Positions 26,246 through 33,740 of a DNA stretch of 51,205 nt are shown piece by piece; the stretch's first letter is position 1; every line of letters starts with the position of its first letter. The notes beneath the pieces were generated by a model. That model was given only the letters and a program-made list of their open reading frames with translations. It ran no database searches and was not told the DNA's origin. The DNA comes from Rhodospirillaceae bacterium. GTDB lineage: Bacteria > Pseudomonadota > Gammaproteobacteria > Steroidobacterales > Rariloculaceae. The stretch spans positions 1 to 51,205 of the forward strand of contig PBDA01000043.1 of the NCBI GenBank assembly GCA_002718345.1. The letters run 5' to 3'. The position numbers and the translations under genes are program-made.

Positions 26246-26431
26246 TCAAAAAAAATACAATACATCACGAAAAAAGTTAAATACTTGATCGGGGAAAAGA
26301 AGACTGCAAACAAAAATACCAAGAGCAATAATTATTGCCCATAAGTCTTCACGCTTTTCAGACGAAAAGGTCTCTTCAGCATTTTGCGTTACGTCAGATT
26401 CTAGCTTCTCCTTTGATGTACTTGAGCCCAT
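26246..26431 (-). CDS. Small one-helix membrane protein, probable YeiH partner
   Basis: A 61-residue protein starting at ATG 26431 with GAGGG at about nine bases. The N-terminal 28 residues are acidic and polar, and the rest is one transmembrane segment: KREDLWAIIIALGIFVCSLL, then FPDQVFNFF. It lies 54 bases upstream of the YeiH-type gene on the same strand and is first in that operon. As I recall, longer PF03601 transporters start with an 'EDWWAV.iGl' helix. The ...EDLWAIIIALG... here resembles that helix encoded as a separate peptide. If so, it is a detached N-terminal helix or small subunit of the transporter. Overlooking it would be easy because of its size. Confidence 0.7.
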   Translation of the reverse strand: MGSSTSKEKLESDVTQNAEETFSSEKREDLWAIIIALGIFVCSLLFPDQVFNFFRDVLYFF

Positions 26432-26820
26432 AATCAATACCCTCGATATAATCTTATTTAGCGTACTTAGCAGTACTAAAATACAATAGATACTCCCCAG
26501 TATAGAGGTATCAGATAAGTCTGCACCTCATTTTTCTGTTTTAGTCCCTGATATTTACACTTAAATTAGGCATAAAATTCCTATTTACCTAAATAAAAAC
26601 AGTGGCTTATCTCACATAAAAAATAACTTACTGACAAGCAAGGCATATGAATTTATTCAGTAACTTAAAAGGAAAAATTAAACAACTTTAAGAGAGAAAA
26701 TGGCAGGGAACTAAACATATTATTTGGAGTCTCTGTATAATGAACAGATAAGCTACAGTTTTTTATTATCTCCCTCAAATTAACCTCATTTGAAAGAGTT
26801 TTGCACGCAAAGGTTATTTA
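26432..26820. promoter_or_regulatory. Divergent intergenic region between the yeiH-type operon and aprMBA
   Basis: This gap of nearly 390 bases has no convincing gene. A perfect -10 hexamer TATAAT lies at 26736-26741, about 80 bases before aprM, but no good -35 is spaced from it, which suggests an activator-dependent promoter. A hairpin at 26505-26529 (GAGGT/ACCTC outside, CAGA/TCTG inside, TAAG loop, one small bulge) is followed on the plus strand by TTTTT (26531-26535). It looks like a terminator, yet no plus-strand gene lies upstream, so a short RNA or an early-terminated leader is possible. The rest is very AT-rich. Confidence 0.45.
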
Positions 26821-27606
26821 ATGTTTTCAAATAATCCGTTCGCCGATATTTCGGTGTTCTTGTCCCCTTACATCATGCAAAGTTATGTTATAGCCATGGT
26901 GGTCTTGGTGGTTTGTGGGACAATCTATGACACCCTCCATAAAAAAAGCGCAAAATATTTTTTTCAAAATTGGCGTAACTCCAAGAAAAATAGTGTGCAA
27001 GATGTCAGCAAAGGACAATTAACCTCAATAGCAATTCATACGCTTATCGTTGATTCTCTCCTTTCTGGTGAGTTTTGTAACCTAAGACGAAGAATTGCAC
27101 ATCTTTTGGGAATGTATGGCTTCATACTCTTTGTAGGAGCAACGGCTGTTATGATATTTGTCTATCCAACTCATAACGCCCCTACCCCGGCTCTAGTCTC
27201 ACAAATTTGGCATTTGGGTGCTCTCATGATTTGTGTGGGTGGTTATTGGTTTTGGTTTTTTATTCGCGTCGATGTTGCAGCGGAAGGAAACTCACCGTTC
27301 CGTGTTGTTAAAGCAGATCTTTTTATTCTTTCACTTTTGGCTAGTGCAACTTTTGGATTATTGTGGAGTTACCTCCAAGCTAATGGAAGCGTATGGGCAT
27401 ATGCAGGATTTGGAATGCACATTATCGCGACAACGGTGCTATTTGGTTCCGTCCCTTGGTCTAAGTTTGCTCATATGTTTTTCAAACCAGCAGCAGCCTT
27501 TCAAAAACGTGTAGAAGAAGCTAATGGCACAAGAAATAATATGCCAGCACCTGCAAATGAGCCTGAAAAATTTGGTACTGCACGCGAACAGGCTCGAAAC
27601 TATTAA
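26821..27606 (+). CDS. aprM: AprM, putative membrane anchor of APS reductase
   Basis: A 261-residue inner-membrane protein with about five hydrophobic segments (near residues 16-38, 92-113, 125-149, 165-185 and 194-214). It resembles the cytochrome b-like NarI/HdrE/QmoC type, with conserved His in the helices (for example HLLGMYGF and QIWHLGA). It is the first gene of an operon whose next two genes are aprB and aprA. In one lineage of sulfur-oxidising and marine proteobacteria, an aprM gene takes this position in place of qmoABC. AprM is proposed to pass electrons from AprBA to the quinone pool. The hydrophilic tail MPAPANEPEKFGTAREQARN is cytoplasmic by topology. The call rests on topology and operon position more than on residue-level motifs. 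Confidence 0.85.
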   Translation: MFSNNPFADISVFLSPYIMQSYVIAMVVLVVCGTIYDTLHKKSAKYFFQNWRNSKKNSVQDVSKGQLTSIAIHTLIVDSLLSGEFCNLRRRIAHLLGMYGFILFVGATAVMIFVYPTHNAPTPALVSQIWHLGALMICVGGYWFWFFIRVDVAAEGNSPFRVVKADLFILSLLASATFGLLWSYLQANGSVWAYAGFGMHIIATTVLFGSVPWSKFAHMFFKPAAAFQKRVEEANGTRNNMPAPANEPEKFGTAREQARNY

Positions 27607-27634
27607 ATATCTCTAGCAAGGAGAACAGAATATT

Positions 27635-28096
27635 ATGCCTACTTTTGTTTATATGACTCGCTGTGATGGTTGTGGGCACTGTGTAGATATTTGTCCATCT
27701 GACATCATGCATATCGATCCCACTTATCGCCGTGCCGTTAACATCGAACCTAATATGTGCTGGGAATGCTACTCATGTGTTAAAGCATGCCCCCAAAATG
27801 CTATAGATGCTCGTGGGTACGCAGACTTTGCTCCATTAGGTCATAGCGTTCGTGTACTTCGAGAAGAAAGCAAAGGCACTGTTTCCTGGAAAGTTAAATT
27901 CCGCAATGGCGAAGAAAAGAATTTCGTTTCCCCAATTAGAACAACAGAATGGGGCTCAATTAAATCACCATCAGAATATGATGTGCCATCAGAAGAGTCG
28001 TTCAAAGAACAAGAGCTTGCTCATGAACCAGAAGCTCTAAACATACCAGGATTACCTGACCTTACTCTTAAAGCATCTGATCAGGAGGCACAGTAA
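27635..28096 (+). CDS. aprB: Adenylylsulfate reductase beta subunit
   Basis: A 153-residue iron-sulfur subunit of dissimilatory APS reductase. Two cluster motifs are intact: CDGCGHCVDIC (Cys 10, 13, 16, 20) and CWECYSCVKAC (Cys 42, 45, 48, 52), each followed by Pro. The long tail after residue 60 (YADFAPLGHSVRVLREESKG followed by a beta-rich stretch) is the AprB-specific extension that wraps around AprA. It carries electrons from the FAD of AprA to the membrane partner. AAGGAG precedes ATG 27635, and the stop overlaps the aprA start (TAATG), coupling the two subunits. In an aerobe, this lineage runs in the sulfite-to-APS direction. Confidence 0.97.
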   Translation: MPTFVYMTRCDGCGHCVDICPSDIMHIDPTYRRAVNIEPNMCWECYSCVKACPQNAIDARGYADFAPLGHSVRVLREESKGTVSWKVKFRNGEEKNFVSPIRTTEWGSIKSPSEYDVPSEESFKEQELAHEPEALNIPGLPDLTLKASDQEAQ

Positions 28097-29940
28097 TGGG
28101 TCTTTTTGCTCGTAGAAAAACACACTTTGTAGATTCAGATATTCTCGTTATTGGTGGCGGCATGGCCGGATGTGGTGCTACCTATGAATCCAGATACTGG
28201 GGACGAGACTTAAAAATTCTATGTGTAGAAAAAGCAAACATAGAAAGAAGTGGAGCGGTTGCCCAGGGCCTTTACGCTATCAATACTTATATGGGTATGC
28301 AGTGGGATGAGAATCAACCTGAGGATCATGTCCGATATGCTCGAAATGACTTAATGGGACTAGTTCGAGAGGACCTAGGATACGATATTGCTAGACATGT
28401 TGATTCATGTGTCCATAAATTTGAAGAGTGGGGTCTTCCAATGATGAGAGATCCCGAAACTGGTCGCTATCAACGAGAAGGAAAATGGCAAATCATGATT
28501 CATGGTGAGAGCTATAAACCTATTGTTGCTGAAGCAGCCACTAAAGCTGCAACTGAAGTCTACAACCGAATCATGGTCACCCATCTCTTGATGGATAAAA
28601 CAACGCCTAATCGTGTGTCTGGAGCTGTAGGGTTCAATGTCCGAACTGGTGATTTTTATGTTTTTCAGGCAAAAGCTGTAATAGTTTGTGCAGGCGGTGC
28701 ATCGCACATTTATAAACCCCGTGCTGTGGGTGAAGGTATGGGTCGAACTTGGTACGCACCATGGAGCTGTGCCTCGGCTTATGCGTTACCTATTCGTGTA
28801 GGGGCTAAAATGACGCAAATGGAAAACCGAATCGTTCTTGCACGGTTCAAAGATGGTTATGGGCCGGTAGGAGCATATTTTCTTCATCTTAAAACTTATA
28901 CGCAAAATGGCCTTGGAGAAGAATACGAATCTAAATGGTACGACCATACTAAAGAATTAGTAGGTGATTATATTGATAGGCAACCAGTTCCAACCTGTTT
29001 AAGAAATCATGCGTTTCTTGAAGAACTTAAAGCAGGTCGAGGACCCATACGCATGGTCACTAAGGAAGCTTTCCAAGATCCGCACAAGGAAACAGTGGGA
29101 TGGGAGAATTTTCTTGGAATGACTATTGGTCAGGCAGTTGTATGGGCATCACAGAATATAGACCCCAAGCACACAAACCCAGAACTTACTACATCAGAAC
29201 CCTACGTTATGGGATCTCATGCAACATGCTCGGGTGCGTGGGCTAGTGGCCCTGAGGACTGCGCTCCATCTGATTACCAGTGGGGATACAACCGAATGAT
29301 GACAGTTGACGGGCTTTTTGGTGCTGGAGATACCATAGGTGGTGCAGCACATAAATTTTCTTCAGGTTCATTTACCGAGGGTCGAATAGCTGCAAAAGCT
29401 GCAGTTAACTACGTAAATGACCTTGGCACTAATGCTCCTAAGGTAAGTGAAACCGAGTATGAGAACCTAAAAAAAGAAGTGTATAAACCCATGGAAAACT
29501 ATGAAGTGGGACGTAATGAAATTGTTGCTGGTACTGTCTCTCCAAGCTACATATTGCCAATGCAGGGTCTTCAACGACTTGAAAAAATAATGGACGAATA
29601 TGTAGGTGGAATTGGCGCAAACTACATTACCAATGAACCCTTACTAACAAGGGGACTTGAGCATCTAGCTATGCTTAAAGAAGATCTTGATAAACTAGGT
29701 GCTGAAGACCTTCATCAACTTCAAAGAGCGTGGGAACTGCAGCACCGTGTTCTTGCATCTGAATCCGTAACCCACCATACAATGTTTCGTACTGAAACAC
29801 GGTGGCCTGGATATTATTATCGAGGCGATCATCCGAAGCTTGATGATAATGATTGGCATTGCTTTACATTATCTCAATATGATCATGAATCGGGGGAATG
29901 GGAACTAGAAAAAGCCCCTGTGCATCATATTATCGATTGA
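28096..29940 (+). CDS. aprA: Adenylylsulfate reductase alpha subunit
   Basis: A 614-residue FAD subunit, close to the usual AprA length. The FAD motif VIGGGMAGCGA lies at 18-28, followed by the AprA signature RSGAVAQGLYAINTYMGMQW (51-70). Further matches are PMMRDPETGRYQREGKW, ENRIVLARFKDGYGPVGAYF, and GLFGAGDTIGGAAHKFSSGS near the second FAD segment. The C-terminus carries ETRWPGYYYRGDHPKLDDND, typical of the family. It binds sulfite and AMP and makes APS when run oxidatively. AGGAGG lies before ATG 28096. No sat (ATP sulfurylase), aprQ, qmo, dsr or sox gene is in the window, so APS must be used by an enzyme encoded elsewhere. The operon ends here. Confidence 0.97.
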   Translation: MGLFARRKTHFVDSDILVIGGGMAGCGATYESRYWGRDLKILCVEKANIERSGAVAQGLYAINTYMGMQWDENQPEDHVRYARNDLMGLVREDLGYDIARHVDSCVHKFEEWGLPMMRDPETGRYQREGKWQIMIHGESYKPIVAEAATKAATEVYNRIMVTHLLMDKTTPNRVSGAVGFNVRTGDFYVFQAKAVIVCAGGASHIYKPRAVGEGMGRTWYAPWSCASAYALPIRVGAKMTQMENRIVLARFKDGYGPVGAYFLHLKTYTQNGLGEEYESKWYDHTKELVGDYIDRQPVPTCLRNHAFLEELKAGRGPIRMVTKEAFQDPHKETVGWENFLGMTIGQAVVWASQNIDPKHTNPELTTSEPYVMGSHATCSGAWASGPEDCAPSDYQWGYNRMMTVDGLFGAGDTIGGAAHKFSSGSFTEGRIAAKAAVNYVNDLGTNAPKVSETEYENLKKEVYKPMENYEVGRNEIVAGTVSPSYILPMQGLQRLEKIMDEYVGGIGANYITNEPLLTRGLEHLAMLKEDLDKLGAEDLHQLQRAWELQHRVLASESVTHHTMFRTETRWPGYYYRGDHPKLDDNDWHCFTLSQYDHESGEWELEKAPVHHIID

Positions 29941-29961
29941 TCTGAAATAAAGGCCTAAATT

Positions 29962-29983
29962 AAGAGATCTGTTTAACTCTCTT
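29962..29983 (+). terminator. Weak hairpin downstream of aprA
   Basis: AAGAGA (29962-29967) can pair with TCTCTT (29978-29983) around a 10-base loop, 22 bases past the aprA stop. There is no T-tract after it, so it is at best a weak or factor-assisted terminator. I list it only because nothing stronger is visible between aprA and the next gene. Confidence 0.25.
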
Positions 29984-30044
29984 GTGAAACACTTTGGACC
30001 TATGAAAACACTTAGATGCACTTTTGATATTTAGTGCTAATAAA

Positions 30045-30797
30045 ATGCTCATAGCTCAAATCAGTGACACTCATATCCTATCGGAGCAATCCCAACAAAA
30101 TACAGGGAGATTAAGATCCGAAAATCTCAGTCGATGTATCTCAGATATAAATCTTCAAAAACCAGATATTGTTATTTTTACTGGAGATACTGTACAGCAC
30201 GGCAAATCTGAAGAGTATGCTCACCTCAAATCGCTAATTGCTCCACTTCAAGCCCCGGTTTTTATAATACCTGGCAATCGTGATAATAAAACTGCTCTAC
30301 GCACTGCCTTTAAAGACCAACCTTACATGCATATGCATAATGATTTTCTTCACTATGCAATAGATGAATACCCCTTGCGACTAATCGCACTTGATTCGAC
30401 TGAAGAAGATGAACGTAAGGGCGTATTTTGTAAAGCACGTCAACAATGGCTTAAGAAAACACTTAGCGATGAACTTGATTATCCCACTATTTTATTTATC
30501 CACCATCCACCGTTCGATGTAGAGGATCACTATACTGATGGCTATCGAAGAGCCGATGAAGCCCTTGCATTGTCCAAAATAGTTAGCCGTTACCCGCAAA
30601 TTGAGAGGCTTGTTTGTGGACACGTGCACTGCTATTTTGAGTGTAATTGGTCTAATACGCGTGCAAGCACAATGCCAAGCATAGCCGTAGATTTACGAAG
30701 GTACGTTGACAACATAGAGTGCCAACAAAAACCTGCTTACGTACTGCATCGGCGAACTAGCTCGTCCGCTTTTACTAGTAAAATTAGAGTCTTATAA
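30045..30797 (+). CDS. Class III metallophosphoesterase (CpdA/GpdQ-like)
   Basis: A 250-residue binuclear metallophosphoesterase. Starting at ATG 30045 gives MLIAQISDTHILS, so the first metal motif DxH lies at residues 8-10. The others follow in order: GDTVQHG, PGNRDN, IHHPPFD and GHVH. The third motif reads GNRD where GNHD is common; variants with Arg occur in this class as far as I recall. The length and the 'D.H..L' start match cAMP or glycerophosphodiesterases of the CpdA/GpdQ group. The substrate is unknown; cyclic nucleotide or a phosphodiester is likely. An in-frame TTG at 30024 was not used. The gene stands alone after aprA. Confidence 0.88.
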   Translation: MLIAQISDTHILSEQSQQNTGRLRSENLSRCISDINLQKPDIVIFTGDTVQHGKSEEYAHLKSLIAPLQAPVFIIPGNRDNKTALRTAFKDQPYMHMHNDFLHYAIDEYPLRLIALDSTEEDERKGVFCKARQQWLKKTLSDELDYPTILFIHHPPFDVEDHYTDGYRRADEALALSKIVSRYPQIERLVCGHVHCYFECNWSNTRASTMPSIAVDLRRYVDNIECQQKPAYVLHRRTSSSAFTSKIRVL

Positions 30798-30824
30798 ATA
30801 ACCCTTTTGGTTACTACTAAAAAT

Positions 30825-31451
30825 CTATCGTATTATAAGTTTCGGATCAGATGGGCCTGGTGCTGGCGTCTGAGCAGTGTTCATTGCCATAGCCAAAAGT
30901 GAGTAGTAACCAATTATACCGACTGTATCAATTATCCCTTTTTCCCCAAACATACTTAACATACGGTTATAAGTGTTGTCGGTAATAGACCTGGCATCAT
31001 TAAGTTCCCTAAAAAATGTAAATAGCAGGGCTTCATCTTCTGCTAATCCTTCGGGGACACGTCCTTCACCTAATGCTGTAACAATATCCCGGTCTAAACC
31101 AGCATCCAATGCAATTTGATGATGCGCATACCACTCATAAACCTGCCCCCATTCGCTTGCAGTCATCAGTATCACAAATTCACTAAGCCGCGGCGGTAAA
31201 CTAGTGTCGTAGCGCATATAGTCACCCATAGCTCTTGCGCGATTTAAAACTTCTGGACTTCGCAACAATGATACCCATGGACCCCTAGGCCCATAACCTC
31301 GCGCCGCTACTAGCTGTTCAATTGCACTCAGCTGCTCCAAATTCAGGTCTTCTATTGGAATAGGAGGCATACGGTCCTGAGCATAGCTAATTGAAGCAAA
31401 ACAAATTATAAAAATAGTTATACAGAATTTTTGCTGTTCAAATCGTCCCAT
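30825..31451 (-). CDS. Exported carboxymuconolactone-decarboxylase-like protein
   Basis: A 208-residue protein with a signal peptide (MGRFEQQKFCITIFIICFAS, then ISYAQ as the likely cleavage region), followed by a CMD/AhpD-type all-helical domain. The core reads LPPRLSEFVILMTASEWGQV, then YEWYAHHQIALDAGL, which matches the CMD helix pair with the catalytic-region His. No CxxC is present, so a peroxiredoxin-reductase (AhpD) role is unlikely. Most CMD proteins are cytoplasmic; an exported one is unusual. The start is ambiguous: ATG 31451 gives the best signal peptide, while ATG 31463 would add four residues. It is convergent with the phosphoesterase gene. The substrate is unknown, possibly a lactone. 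Confidence 0.85.
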   Translation of the reverse strand: MGRFEQQKFCITIFIICFASISYAQDRMPPIPIEDLNLEQLSAIEQLVAARGYGPRGPWVSLLRSPEVLNRARAMGDYMRYDTSLPPRLSEFVILMTASEWGQVYEWYAHHQIALDAGLDRDIVTALGEGRVPEGLAEDEALLFTFFRELNDARSITDNTYNRMLSMFGEKGIIDTVGIIGYYSLLAMAMNTAQTPAPGPSDPKLIIR

Positions 31452-31566
31452 GATGAATTCCATTTTTTCGGTTATAAGCAATATTAGCGAATCTTAGTTA
31501 TAAAACTTAGACTCTTGACTATAGTGTTTATATTTTACCTTGGTTCAAATCTTTCAGGGACATTTC

Positions 31567-32616
31567 ATGCCGACAATTTTATCCATTAAATTACCCTCGA
31601 AAAATCTATTATCACTTGCTCAAGAAATTTTTGAACGCTCGGGTTTGTCTGGGGATCACGCTCAAAAACAAGCTGAAATATTGGTTTGGGCGAATCTCAG
31701 AGGAATTGACTCCCATGGTGTCCTAAGAATTCCTCGTTATCTCGATTTATTACAGAATAAAGAAATGAATGCTAAACCAAACATTAGCATTGTGAATGAA
31801 ACTGCTGCCTCTACAGTCATTGATGGGGATCAAGCCCCTGGCGTTATCGCTATGAGATTTGGTATGGAACAAGCAATCAATAAAGCCAAATCAGCAGGAA
31901 TAGGGTGGACTTTAATAGGTAAGACCACACATTCAGGGCCTTTGGGTTATTACACTCAAATAGCAATTAAAAAAGATATGATAGGCATAGCTATTATGAC
32001 TAGCCGGCCTAATATGGCATACCATGGTTCAAAGACTGCAGGCATAGCAACAAGCCCAATCTCTATTGGCGTACCCGGAGGATCAGATGGTTCTCTTATT
32101 TTGGATATGTCTACCAGTGCCATTACGCGTGGCAAAATAAAAGAAGCTATTGCCCGTGGATTGTCACTACCAGAAAATACAGCTATTACAGACAGCGGAG
32201 AACCCACAACCGACCCTACACTAGCAAAAATCCCCATGCCTCTTGGAGGTCCCAAAGGCTCTGGTTTATCACTTATGTTTGAAACACTAACCAGCTTATT
32301 AATGGGGCTTCCACTTCTAGAGCCTGCTTTAGCTGGCCGTGAAAAAAAACATAGTCAAAATGGACTGGCAATTGCAATAAATATCAATGACTTCATTACA
32401 GCCCAAAAATATAAAGACCTTGTAACTGCATTAAGCATACAACTCAAAAAGCTTCCCGCACTTGATACATACAATTCAGTCCTCTTACCTGGGGAGTCAG
32501 GACAACGTACACTTGAAGAAAGACAAAAAAATGGCATACCTTTACCTGATAAAACCTGGCAAGAACTTTCATTAGTAGCTAACAAACTAAATATAACAAT
32601 GCCGAACCTATCTTGA
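31567..32616 (+). CDS. Ldh2-family malate/L-lactate-type dehydrogenase (ComC-like candidate)
   Basis: A 349-residue NAD(P)-dependent oxidoreductase of the Ldh_2 (YlbC/ComC/malate) family, which has a fold unrelated to classic lactate dehydrogenase. ATG 31567 has CAGGGA at seven bases. Family marks are LRGIDSHGVLRIPRYLDLLQ (catalytic His in DSHG), the THSGPLGYYTQIA segment, GIATSPISIGVPGG and MPLGGPKGSGLSLMFETLTS. Members oxidise 2-hydroxy acids of L or R type, including (R)-sulfolactate by ComC, ureidoglycolate and malate. It is followed by LigA- and LigB-type dioxygenase genes, so it may serve ring-cleavage metabolism. The sulfonate link is speculative because the gene lies outside that cluster. 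Confidence 0.9.
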   Translation: MPTILSIKLPSKNLLSLAQEIFERSGLSGDHAQKQAEILVWANLRGIDSHGVLRIPRYLDLLQNKEMNAKPNISIVNETAASTVIDGDQAPGVIAMRFGMEQAINKAKSAGIGWTLIGKTTHSGPLGYYTQIAIKKDMIGIAIMTSRPNMAYHGSKTAGIATSPISIGVPGGSDGSLILDMSTSAITRGKIKEAIARGLSLPENTAITDSGEPTTDPTLAKIPMPLGGPKGSGLSLMFETLTSLLMGLPLLEPALAGREKKHSQNGLAIAININDFITAQKYKDLVTALSIQLKKLPALDTYNSVLLPGESGQRTLEERQKNGIPLPDKTWQELSLVANKLNITMPNLS

Positions 32617-32621
32617 GTATT

Positions 32622-32894
32622 ATGATGAGTCTTTACCAAGTTCAAAAGTTGATTCAATCAGTAAATCGTGATCAAAATTTACAAGAAAAGTTTTTAAAGT
32701 CTCGACAATCTTTAATCAAAGATTTTGATTTAATGCCTGAAGAACAAGAAGCCATAATAAAGTTACACATAGGTAAGCTATATAAAATGGGAGTGCACCC
32801 ATTACTTTTGCGACCATTTTCTATTATTCATGGAATTTCAGAAACCGAATATTTATCAGCTATACGAGAAAAAGGACATACACCATGTCCTTAG
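32622..32894 (+). CDS. LigA-type small subunit of an extradiol dioxygenase
   Basis: A 90-residue helical protein resembling the alpha subunit of protocatechuate 4,5-dioxygenase (LigA family). The pattern is a helical bundle with FDLMPEEQEAIIKLHIGKLY, then MGVHPLLLRPFSIIHG, and a closing helix. LigA subunits cap the active site of the LigB catalytic subunit. It is shorter than typical LigA (about 140 residues), keeping only the core. ATG 32622 or 32625 may be used; it begins just after the Ldh2 stop and its end overlaps the LigB gene by 10 bases, so the three genes are one operon. Confidence 0.85.
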   Translation: MMSLYQVQKLIQSVNRDQNLQEKFLKSRQSLIKDFDLMPEEQEAIIKLHIGKLYKMGVHPLLLRPFSIIHGISETEYLSAIREKGHTPCP

Positions 32895-33694
32895 TGTTTG
32901 CATGTGCAGTTAGCCACACACCAGGAATTCGTGCTTGGCCAGATGCTCCTGGGGCAAAAATAAAAAATAATTTTTATACGGAATTTGAAAATTTGTATAA
33001 AAAAATGATGGCAGCCCATCCCGAGGTCCTTGTTATTATAAGTAGTGAACATTTCACGAACTTTTTTCTTGATTGCATGCCTGCTTTCACTATTGGCATG
33101 GCAGATCAGTATTTCGGACCAATAGAACAATGGATTAATGTTGAACAAGGCAATATAAGCGGTGACCCCAATCTAGCTAAATACCTATTGCATTCGAGCT
33201 ACTCAGCAGGCATTGAGCTAGCATATGCACACGAAATGAAATTAGATCATGGAATTATGATCCCCTTAAGTTTTCTCAACCCAAAGAGAAAACTCCCAAT
33301 AGTCCCATTAATTATCAATGCAATGACCTATCCTATGCCCTCACAAAAACGCTGCTATGAGCTAGGAGGAGTTCTGTCTAAGGCGCTTGAGAAAGAAAAC
33401 AAACGTGTTGCTGTAATTGCGGCTGGCGGACTAAGTCATGCGCCAGGTGAACCTACACATGGAATTATTGATGAGAAATTTGACCGGGACTTTCTTCACC
33501 AGTTAACAACTAACGACTCGAGCACATTTACGTCTTACACTGATCAGCAGCTAGAAACTAGTGGTCTTGGAACTCATGAAATTAGAACGTGGGTAACAGT
33601 GGCTGGGATTGCTAAAAAGCTCAAGGCAAAAATACTTTTTTATGAACCTATATCTGCATGGGCAACTGGTTGCGGAATACTTTATTACGAGTAA
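32885..33694 (+). CDS. LigB-type extradiol ring-cleavage dioxygenase
   Basis: A 269-residue catalytic subunit of the class III extradiol dioxygenase family. Predicted Fe(II) ligands are His11 (SHTPGIRAW), His56 (SSEHFTNFF) and Glu232 (THEIRTWVTV). A further His185 in GGLSHAPGEPTHG is the likely acid-base residue, and His122 is near the pocket. It would open an aromatic ring such as a catechol, protocatechuate or gallate derivative next to its hydroxyl pair with O2. Its small subunit is encoded immediately upstream, and AAGGA precedes the ATG. The next gene rightward is convergent. No downstream LigI, LigJ or LigK gene is seen, so the ring substrate is not settled. Confidence 0.92.
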   Translation: MSLVFACAVSHTPGIRAWPDAPGAKIKNNFYTEFENLYKKMMAAHPEVLVIISSEHFTNFFLDCMPAFTIGMADQYFGPIEQWINVEQGNISGDPNLAKYLLHSSYSAGIELAYAHEMKLDHGIMIPLSFLNPKRKLPIVPLIINAMTYPMPSQKRCYELGGVLSKALEKENKRVAVIAAGGLSHAPGEPTHGIIDEKFDRDFLHQLTTNDSSTFTSYTDQQLETSGLGTHEIRTWVTVAGIAKKLKAKILFYEPISAWATGCGILYYE

Positions 33695-33740
33695 AAAGCT
33701 ATTAATACGTCATACAGGGAGCTCAATAAATTTATAAGTT

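Noticed and set aside
30024-30044. TTG-started extension of the phosphoesterase
   Set aside because: It adds seven residues before the first conserved strand, and family proteins start at MLIAQISD-like sequence.
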